12,457 bases of DNA from Gammaproteobacteria bacterium. GTDB lineage: Bacteria > Pseudomonadota > Gammaproteobacteria > Eutrophobiales > Eutrophobiaceae. The position numbers were made by a program, and so were the translations under genes. Shown here one piece after another: positions 7,741 through 12,457 of the stretch. The notes under the pieces were generated by a model. That model was not told the DNA's origin. It was given only the letters and a program-made list of their open reading frames with translations, and did no database searches. Each line of letters begins with the position of its first letter. The first letter of the stretch is position 1. The DNA is taken from the NCBI GenBank assembly GCA_003645215.1, contig QNEM01000030.1, positions 1 through 12,457 on the forward strand. The letters run 5' to 3'.

Positions 7741-9274
7741 CCGTCGATCCTCCTTCAGCTTGCTCGGCTAGTTCAGCTTGTTCAGCCTCTTCGAACCAGG
7801 GGATTCTGGCTGTCATAATTAATTGTCCTGCTCGCTCCGACTCCATTCCTTCAACTTCCATTAATTCATCCACTGAAAGCTCAGCCAAATCATCCATCGT
7901 AACTATCCCTTTCGCCGCCAACTCATAAGCCAGCGCTTCTTCCATGCCTTCCATTCCCAGCAGGTCTTCTGCCGGATGTGCATCGATTAATTTTTCCTCG
8001 TTAACAATTGCGCGCGTTAACATGACATCTCGTGCACGACCTCGTAATTCATTGACCAGATCATCGTCGAACTCTTCGATATTCAGCATTTCATCTTCAG
8101 GAACATAGGCTATTTCTTCAACACTTGAGAAACCTTCCTGCACCAGGATAAGAGCCATCTCTTCATCTATATCCAGTTGCTCCATAAACATTTTCTGTAG
8201 AGTCTGGGCTTCTTCTTCATTTTTCTCTTCTGCCTGTTCAACAGACATCACATTGAGCATCCATTCCGTTAATTCACTGGCAAGTCGGATATTTTGCCCT
8301 CCACGGCCGATGGCCTGTGAGAGATTATCTTCTTCGACAGCAATATCCATACTATGAGCATCTTCATCCACCAGGATTGAAGCAACCTCTGCAGGTGCCA
8401 TGGCATTAATCACAAATTGCGCAGGGTTTTCATCCCACAGGATAATATCGACACGTTCACCACCAAGTTCGTTAGAAACTGCCTGCACACGCGAACCACG
8501 CATACCCACGCAGGCACCGATGGGATCTATCCGTGGATCATTCGCCTTGACTGCTATCTTGGCCCTGGCACCAGGGTCTCGGGCACCATTAATAATATCT
8601 ATCATGCCTTCATTGATTTCAGGAACTTCAAGCTTGAATAATTCGATCAATAATTCTGGCGTAGTGCGACTCAGGAACAGTTGCGGACCTCGAATTTCTG
8701 AACGTACTTCCTGTAAATAAGCACGAATGCGATCTCCAGGTCTTACTGCTTCTCTGGGTATCAGTCCTTCACGCGGAATAAAACCTTCAGCATTGCTACC
8801 CAGATCAAGATAGACATTACCTCTTTCTACCCGCTTCACAACACCACTCAACATTTCACCAACACGATCGGTAAAGGCCTCGACCACCTGAATTCTTTCA
8901 GCTTCTCTTACTTTCTGTACGATTACCTGCTTCGCCGTCTGTGCTGCAATTCGACCGAACTCGACCGAGTCCATCGGTTTTTCAACAAATTGTCCAATTT
9001 CAATATCAGGATTATCTACCAGGCAGTCTTTAAGTTTTATTTGTCTGCTTGGGAATTCGATCTCTTCTTCATCATCACTCATGACTTCCCAGAGTCGAAA
9101 TGTTTCATAGCCGCCTGTTTCACGATCGATTGCGACGCGTGATTCAATATCTTCACGGTTACGTTTCTTGGTCGCCATCGCCAGCGCTGCTTCGATGGCT
9201 TCGAAGATAATATCCTTACTGACGCCTTTCTCGCTGGAAACAACATCAACTACCGTTAAAATTTCTTTATTCAT
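7733..9274 (-). CDS. nusA: Transcription termination/antitermination protein NusA
   Basis: NusA binds RNA polymerase and nascent RNA, promoting pausing and intrinsic termination, and joins the antitermination complex on rRNA operons. The 513 residues are close to the E. coli length (495) and show the whole gammaproteobacterial layout: the N-terminal polymerase-binding domain (1-130), an S1 domain (about 135-200, MLSGVVKRVERGNVYLDLGS), two KH domains (about 230-345, with GACVGMRGSRV near 253-263 and AIGRGGQNIRLASE at 321-334) and two C-terminal acidic helix-hairpin repeats (about 360-420 and 430-495). In E. coli the C-terminal repeats contact the alpha C-terminal domain and lambda N. The last residues are Ala/Glu-rich. 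The stop overlaps the infB start by 8 bases. An AT-rich spacer of 81 bases separates it from rimP. Confidence 0.98.
   Translation of the reverse strand: MNKEILTVVDVVSSEKGVSKDIIFEAIEAALAMATKKRNREDIESRVAIDRETGGYETFRLWEVMSDDEEEIEFPSRQIKLKDCLVDNPDIEIGQFVEKPMDSVEFGRIAAQTAKQVIVQKVREAERIQVVEAFTDRVGEMLSGVVKRVERGNVYLDLGSNAEGFIPREGLIPREAVRPGDRIRAYLQEVRSEIRGPQLFLSRTTPELLIELFKLEVPEINEGMIDIINGARDPGARAKIAVKANDPRIDPIGACVGMRGSRVQAVSNELGGERVDIILWDENPAQFVINAMAPAEVASILVDEDAHSMDIAVEEDNLSQAIGRGGQNIRLASELTEWMLNVMSVEQAEEKNEEEAQTLQKMFMEQLDIDEEMALILVQEGFSSVEEIAYVPEDEMLNIEEFDDDLVNELRGRARDVMLTRAIVNEEKLIDAHPAEDLLGMEGMEEALAYELAAKGIVTMDDLAELSVDELMEVEGMESERAGQLIMTARIPWFEEAEQAELAEQAEGGSTDA
7749..7755 (-). promoter_or_regulatory. 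Consensus Shine-Dalgarno of infB, inside the end of nusA
   Basis: AAGGAGG on the minus strand, 8 bases before the infB ATG (7738-7740) and lying within the last codons of nusA. It fixes the infB start and is much stronger than the sites before the other genes of the cluster, which fits both translational coupling and a high IF2 output. Confidence 0.85.
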
Positions 9275-9355
9275 AATATAGATACTCTCAATACCAACTG
9301 CTTCAGGACAAAAATTTAATTAATTTATTATTTTTACTTTCTATATTTCACTTAC

Positions 9356-9811
9356 TTATAGTTCTGGCACCAAATGCGCCGAGTCAATCGCATCAGCAGG
9401 AATCAAATAATCAACTCCATCATCACTGATGAGTACTGCTGTTTCTTCAACTGCCTTGATCACACCCTTGATCTTTCTACGATCTTCTACCTTTTCACGC
9501 AATTTCATCTTCACTTTTTCACCTATGAACCGTTGAAACTGTTCCAGCGTAAACAATGGCCTGTCCAGTCCTGGCGATGAAATTTCCAGAAAATATTTTT
9601 CTTTAATGGGGTCATGCACATCCAATACCCCAATCACCTGATGATTTACCCGGGTACAGTCATCAATAGTGATACCGGCATCGTTGTCTATGTACAATCT
9701 CAACATTGAGCCATCCTTCTGTCGAAAATACTCGATACCAAGCATTTCATAACCCAGTGCCGTAACCACGGGTTCCAACAATTCAATCAGCTCACTATGT
9801 TGTCTATTCAT
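9356..9811 (-). CDS. rimP: Ribosome maturation factor RimP
   Basis: RimP assists late assembly of the 30S head and the central pseudoknot region. The 151 residues match the family size (about 150). Visible landmarks are an N-terminal helix (LIELLEPVVTALGYEMLGIE), the strand pattern MLRLYIDNDAGITIDDCTRV, the family signature FLEISSPGLDRPL at about residues 75-87, and a C-terminal SH3-like domain running from about residue 95 to LIPADAIDSAHLVPEL. It is the first protein gene of the cluster, downstream of the initiator tRNA and two terminators. The ATG was chosen by comparison with the family start; the Shine-Dalgarno is poor. Confidence 0.96.
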   Translation of the reverse strand: MNRQHSELIELLEPVVTALGYEMLGIEYFRQKDGSMLRLYIDNDAGITIDDCTRVNHQVIGVLDVHDPIKEKYFLEISSPGLDRPLFTLEQFQRFIGEKVKMKLREKVEDRRKIKGVIKAVEETAVLISDDGVDYLIPADAIDSAHLVPEL

Positions 9812-9867
9812 TCTTTATAAACTACCACTACCTTTAAATCGCTGCTTTTGCACGCTCTACATCAGAA

Positions 9868-9995
9868 GCGTACGACCGCCATGGATGGCGGAAGTGCAGA
9901 AAATGCAGGAGCAATTTTCTGCCATTAACATCCTGTAAATAACCGCTCTTCTGCATCCATGCAGCCGCGGCATACATTACATCCTGTAAATAAAA
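9868..9995. repeat. Repeat-rich block between the initiator tRNA and rimP
   Basis: Within about 130 bp there are a 16-bp near-palindrome CCGCCATGGATGGCGG (9876-9891), a perfect 9-bp hairpin GCAGAAAAT/ATTTTCTGC with a 9-base loop (9896-9922), a palindrome CTGCATCCATGCAG (9951-9964), and two direct copies of ACATCCTGTAAATAA (9928-9942 and 9979-9993). No credible gene is present. The organisation suggests a small dispersed repeat family, and motifs of this style (palindromic CCATGGATGG, ACATCCTGT) seem familiar to me from other gammaproteobacterial intergenic regions. That is recollection, not a search. Being in the untranslated leader of rimP-nusA-infB, it would be transcribed and could fold. 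Confidence 0.55.
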
Positions 9996-10013
9996 AATGG
10001 GCTCAAAGGCCCA
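9992..10013 (-). terminator. Second intrinsic terminator (possible attenuator) ahead of rimP
   Basis: On the minus strand TGGGC-CTTTGA-GCCCA forms a short GC-rich stem followed by TTTTTT (complement of 9992-9997). It lies downstream of the tRNA terminator and just after a candidate promoter, so it would stop part of the transcripts before rimP. The stem is only five base pairs, so partial read-through is likely. Confidence 0.6.
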
Positions 10014-10039
10014 CTTCAAAAATCCAGAAATCTACCAGC

Positions 10040-10068
10040 AGTATAGCTGCCAATCTTAAAACCGCCAG
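10040..10068 (-). promoter_or_regulatory. Candidate promoter for rimP-nusA-infB
   Basis: On the minus strand CTGGCG (10068-10063), a 17-base spacer and TATACT (10045-10040). The -10 is good (5 of 6), the -35 poor (3 of 6). A start near 10033 would produce a leader of about 220 bases containing the second terminator and the repeat block. The alternative is that rimP depends on read-through from the tRNA promoter. Confidence 0.4.
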
Positions 10069-10105
10069 TTTCTGTATCGACCTACAAATACTTTCTGACA
10101 CCTGT

Positions 10106-10130
10106 AAAAAAGGCCCCAATAGGGGCCTTT
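10106..10130 (-). terminator. Rho-independent terminator directly after the initiator tRNA
   Basis: On the minus strand AAAGGCCCC-TATT-GGGGCCTTT gives a perfect 9-bp stem with a 4-base loop, followed by a T run (complement of 10106-10111). It begins 9 bases after the CCA end of the tRNA, which makes it a strong stop that would separate the tRNA from rimP unless read through. Confidence 0.88.
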
Positions 10131-10139
10131 CAAAAACTT

Positions 10140-10216
<77 letters not shown>

Positions 10217-10228
10217 CTAAGGTTGCGC

Positions 10229-10257
10229 ATGGTACAGCCACCTTTAAACATAATCAA
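10229..10257 (-). promoter_or_regulatory. Sigma70-type promoter of the initiator tRNA
   Basis: On the minus strand TTGATT (10257-10252), a 17-base spacer and TACCAT (10234-10229). The bases after the -10 are GC-rich (GCGC), as in stable-RNA promoters under stringent control. The start would be about 5-6 bases before the mature tRNA. A 13-bp palindrome AAGACAATGTCTT (10256-10268) borders the -35. Confidence 0.6.
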
Positions 10258-10274
10258 GACAATGTCTTAACTAA

Positions 10275-10492
10275 GGAAACTCTGATCGAATCAGAGTTTC
10301 CGCAACATAAGGATGTGCTGCCATTTTTAATGGTTGTAAACCATTGAAAATGAAGAAAGCTGGAAATCATATTTTCAGTTTTACTCGGGCTTTCCATGCC
10401 CTCGCCACTAACGTGGCAAGCTTACGCTGTTCAAAACTGCTCCCAGCAGTTTTGTCGTGGTCTGACAAGCCATGGAGGGGCTTGTTCAGACC
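10275..10492. repeat. Chain of consecutive inverted repeats between tRNA-fMet and amrS
   Basis: Six hairpin-forming units follow one another: 10275-10301 (GGAAACTCTGAT/ATCAGAGTTTCC, perfect 12-bp stem, 3-base loop), 10329-10345 (AATGGTT/AACCATT), 10360-10378 (CTGGAAAT/ATTTTCAG, one mismatch), 10404-10417 (GCCAC/GTGGC), 10432-10454 (CAAAACTGCT/AGCAGTTTTG, perfect 10 bp, 3-base loop) and 10459-10492 (GGTCTGACAAGCC/GGCTTGTTCAGACC, 13 bp with one bulge). None is followed by a good U run, so they are not ordinary terminators, although the last one overlaps the amrS stop codon and could protect or end that transcript. There is no credible ORF. A composite dispersed repeat or a structured RNA would both fit. 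Confidence 0.6.
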
Positions 10493-11577
10493 TTCCCTAA
10501 GTGCACCGCCTGCCTTTTAGCACCCCATGAGCCCGGTTTCTCCTCAAAAACCCCTGCACATGATTCACCACAGCTGAGACACTTGCCCTCAGAGGATAAA
10601 TTCCATAGTTTGAGTTCATACCAGTCTCTGACAATCAGTTTCTCCCCACACTGGTGGCAAAAGGTAGTATCTCCAGCTTCATGATGTACATTCCCTGTAT
10701 ACGCATAACGAATTCCGTTCTTTAGCGCAATTTCACGGGCTTTGATTAATGTTTCAAGGTCAGTACTGCCTTTTTCACGCATTTTCCAGTCCGGATGGAA
10801 GGCAGAGAAATGAATCGGCACATCAGGGCCAAGATTCTCTACTATCCATTGCGTCATTTCTTCAAATTCATTCACCGAATCATTTTCTCCCGGAATAACT
10901 AAATTAGTTATTTCAAACCAGACATCGGTTTCATGTTTAAGGTACGTCAGTGTCTCTAATACAGGGGCAAGGTGACTACCGGTTACACGATGATAAAAAC
11001 GTTCAGTAAATGCCTTTAAATCAATATTTGCGGCATCCATATATTGATAAAATTCTTCTCTCGGTGCTTCACAAACATAACCTGCAGATACCGCCACTGC
11101 TTTAATATTGTTTTCATGACACGCCTGCGCAACATCAATGGCATATTCATGAAAAATCACCGGATCATTATAGGTGAATGCAATACTGCGACAATTTAAT
11201 TGCTTGGCGACACTTGCCAGTAATTCCGGTGAGGCGGCATCAGCCAGGGTATCGATTTCTCGAGACTTGCTAATATCCCAGTTCTGGCAAAATTTACAGG
11301 CCAGATTGCAACCTGCAGTACCAAAGGAGAGCACTGGTGTGCCTGGCAGAAAATGATTCAAGGGTTTCTTTTCTATGGGGTCAATACAAAAACCACTGGA
11401 TCGACCATAACTTGTCAGCACAATCTGATGGTCTCTGCATTCCCGAACAAAACAAAGTCCCTGTTGTCCTTCCTTCAATTTACAGGCTCGTGGACAAACA
11501 TCACATTGCACCCGACCATCGTCCAGTTCATGCCAGTATTTTGTTTCAACCACTGAAGATATTGTATTCATCATCAT
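10486..11577 (-). CDS. amrS: AmmeMemoRadiSam system radical SAM protein (AmrS type)
   Basis: A 363-residue radical SAM enzyme. The 4Fe-4S/SAM motif is CxxxCxxC at Cys90, Cys94 and Cys97 (GTAGCNLACKFCQNW). An N-terminal Cys group (residues 25, 28, 32 and 42, CDVCPRACKLKEGQQGLC) resembles that of pyruvate formate-lyase-activating-like proteins, and a C-terminal pair of motifs (FCHQCG at 306-311, CLSCG at 333-337) looks like a zinc ribbon or auxiliary metal site. Other family marks are SIAFTYNDPVIFHEYA and IDLKAFTERFYHRVTG. It diverges from a MEMO1-family gene across 75 bases, which supports the AmmeMemoRadiSam assignment over a generic PFL activase. The substrate of this system is not established to my knowledge. 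The start offers three ATGs in a row; an AGAG just before them best fits the third (11569-11571). The last codons lie in the arm of a hairpin. Confidence 0.92.
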   Translation of the reverse strand: MMMNTISSVVETKYWHELDDGRVQCDVCPRACKLKEGQQGLCFVRECRDHQIVLTSYGRSSGFCIDPIEKKPLNHFLPGTPVLSFGTAGCNLACKFCQNWDISKSREIDTLADAASPELLASVAKQLNCRSIAFTYNDPVIFHEYAIDVAQACHENNIKAVAVSAGYVCEAPREEFYQYMDAANIDLKAFTERFYHRVTGSHLAPVLETLTYLKHETDVWFEITNLVIPGENDSVNEFEEMTQWIVENLGPDVPIHFSAFHPDWKMREKGSTDLETLIKAREIALKNGIRYAYTGNVHHEAGDTTFCHQCGEKLIVRDWYELKLWNLSSEGKCLSCGESCAGVFEEKPGSWGAKRQAVHLGKV

Positions 11578-11585
11578 CTCTGCAA

Positions 11586-11608
11586 GTATTTCAAATACAC
11601 CCTATAAT
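11586..11608 (+). promoter_or_regulatory. Promoter of the MEMO1-family gene with an embedded palindrome
   Basis: A perfect -10 TATAAT lies at 11603-11608 with a poor -35 (CTGCAA, 11580-11585) 17 bases upstream; the start would be near 11615. The spacer contains a 13-bp palindrome GTATTTCAAATAC (11586-11598), a possible operator that would also cover the start region of amrS. Confidence 0.5.
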
Positions 11609-11652
11609 TATGACAAGAATTAACCATTAAGTTGCCAGTATATGACCTATAT

Positions 11653-12457
11653 ATGAATGATAGTCAAAACAAGGTAAAAAGCACTATAAGACCTGCTGCA
11701 GTCTCGGGACAATTCTATCCAGCCAATCCTGCCGAGCTGGAACAGATGGTGCAATCGATGCTTGATGGCGTTCATGACATTCCGTCGCCCGCAAAGGCGA
11801 TTATTGCCCCACATGCAGGCCTGGTTTATTCAGGTCCGATTGCTGCAACCGTGTATGCCAGTTTACTCGCTAACAGGGAAAGCATAAATCGTGTCGTTTT
11901 GCTTGGTCCTTCACATCGGGTTTATTTAAAGGGTCTGGCGTTAAGCTCGGCAGATTACTATGAAACACCACTGGGCAAGATTGAAATTGATCAGAATGCC
12001 TATGACTCGGTACGAAACCTGCCTCAAGTAAGCGTCACTGATGCCGCCCATGCGCAGGAACATAGTCTTGAAGTACACCTGCCCTTTCTACAACTTGTGC
12101 TTGATCAATTTAAACTGGTTCCTATCGTTGTTGGGGAAGCCTCTCCTGAAGAGGTTGCAGAAGTCCTGGAAGTTTTATGGGGAGATGAAGACACACAAAT
12201 AGTCATTAGTTCTGATCTCAGTCATTTCCATGATTATGCAACAGCACAGCAGCTGGATTTATCTACCAGCAAAGCCATTGAAAATTTGCAACTCGAAGCC
12301 ATTGGCTCAGAACAGGCCTGTGGTTGTATGCCTGTGCGTGGTCTATTACAACTTGCAAGAAAAAAACATCTGCATGCTAAAACACTCGATCTAAGAAATT
12401 CAGGGGACACTGCCGGAAGCAAAGACAGGGTTGTAGGTTATGGTGCTTACTCTGTAA
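11653..12457 (+). CDS. amrB: AmmeMemoRadiSam system protein B, MEMO1 family (3' end cut by window)
   Basis: 268 codons are visible without a stop and the frame runs into the window edge; the family is about 260-270 residues, so very little is missing. MEMO1-family landmarks appear in order: RPAAVSGQFYPANPAEL (13-29), IIAPHAGLVYSGPIAA (50-65), LLGPSHR (83-89), EHSLEVHLPFLQ (136-147), VISSDLSHFHDY (184-195), ACGCMPVRGL (222-231) and the terminal GYGAYSV. The His and Cys residues at 54, 88, 191 or 193 and 223 or 225 correspond to the metal-site positions of this extradiol-dioxygenase-like fold, whose human member MEMO1 is reported to bind metal. The physiological role in bacteria is not established. 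The ATG at 11653-11655 sits just ahead of the conserved block but has no clear Shine-Dalgarno; an in-frame TTG at 11632 is an alternative. It is transcribed divergently from the radical SAM gene; the third member, an AMMECR1 protein, may lie beyond the edge. Confidence 0.93.
   Translation, partial: MNDSQNKVKSTIRPAAVSGQFYPANPAELEQMVQSMLDGVHDIPSPAKAIIAPHAGLVYSGPIAATVYASLLANRESINRVVLLGPSHRVYLKGLALSSADYYETPLGKIEIDQNAYDSVRNLPQVSVTDAAHAQEHSLEVHLPFLQLVLDQFKLVPIVVGEASPEEVAEVLEVLWGDEDTQIVISSDLSHFHDYATAQQLDLSTSKAIENLQLEAIGSEQACGCMPVRGLLQLARKKHLHAKTLDLRNSGDTAGSKDRVVGYGAYSV

Noticed and set aside
9928..9993. Possible CRISPR-like repeats
   Set aside because: Only two direct copies of a 15-mer are present, with AT-rich sequence and no regular spacing of further units or cas genes nearby.
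9834..10019. Short open frame (61 codons) on the minus strand upstream of rimP
   Set aside because: It begins with TTG and reads through a terminator hairpin and the repeat block; its internal repetition (YLQDV twice) merely reflects the two 15-bp direct repeats.

Overview
The window is a chromosomal segment from a gammaproteobacterium of moderate GC content (below 50% by eye). The main evidence is the gene order on the minus strand: initiator tRNA-fMet, rimP, nusA, infB, rbfA, truB, rpsO, pnp. This is the metY-rimP-nusA-infB-rbfA-truB-rpsO-pnp arrangement known from E. coli and relatives. I cannot assign an order or genus from sequence alone.

Layout, left to right. At 1-648 an ECF-type sigma factor lies on the minus strand, overlapping by 8 bases the start of a second gene that runs off the left edge. 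Upstream of it, 661-926 is a 266-bp element bounded by 27-bp inverted repeats that looks like a non-autonomous insertion (MITE-like). A strong intrinsic terminator at 1007-1029 closes the translation/RNA-metabolism cluster. That cluster fills 1060-9811 on the minus strand: pnp, rpsO, truB, rbfA, infB, nusA, rimP. The ~330 bp between rimP and the tRNA hold two intrinsic terminators, a candidate promoter and a repeat-rich block. The tRNA (10140-10216) has a good sigma70 promoter. Between its promoter and the next gene is a chain of at least six inverted repeats (10275-10492). At the right end two genes of the AmmeMemoRadiSam set diverge from a shared 75-bp region: a radical SAM protein (AmrS type, minus strand) and a MEMO1-family protein (AmrB type, plus strand), the latter cut by the window end about where the family normally ends.

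How the genes work together. The central cluster couples transcription elongation/antitermination (NusA), 30S maturation (RimP, RbfA), translation initiation (IF2 and the initiator tRNA), tRNA modification (TruB), a 30S protein (S15) and mRNA turnover (PNPase). nusA-infB overlap and infB has a full Shine-Dalgarno. rpsO has its own near-consensus promoter, and a long stem-loop separates rpsO from pnp. Tandem terminators ahead of rimP suggest control by read-through, as is known for the E. coli operon.

The core genes are ordinary. The parts worth attention are the non-coding blocks (the MITE-like element that supplies the DNA just ahead of the sigma gene, the repeat block ahead of rimP, and the chain of hairpins beside the tRNA) and the poorly understood AmmeMemoRadiSam pair. 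I did not find convincing evidence of a wholly new system.
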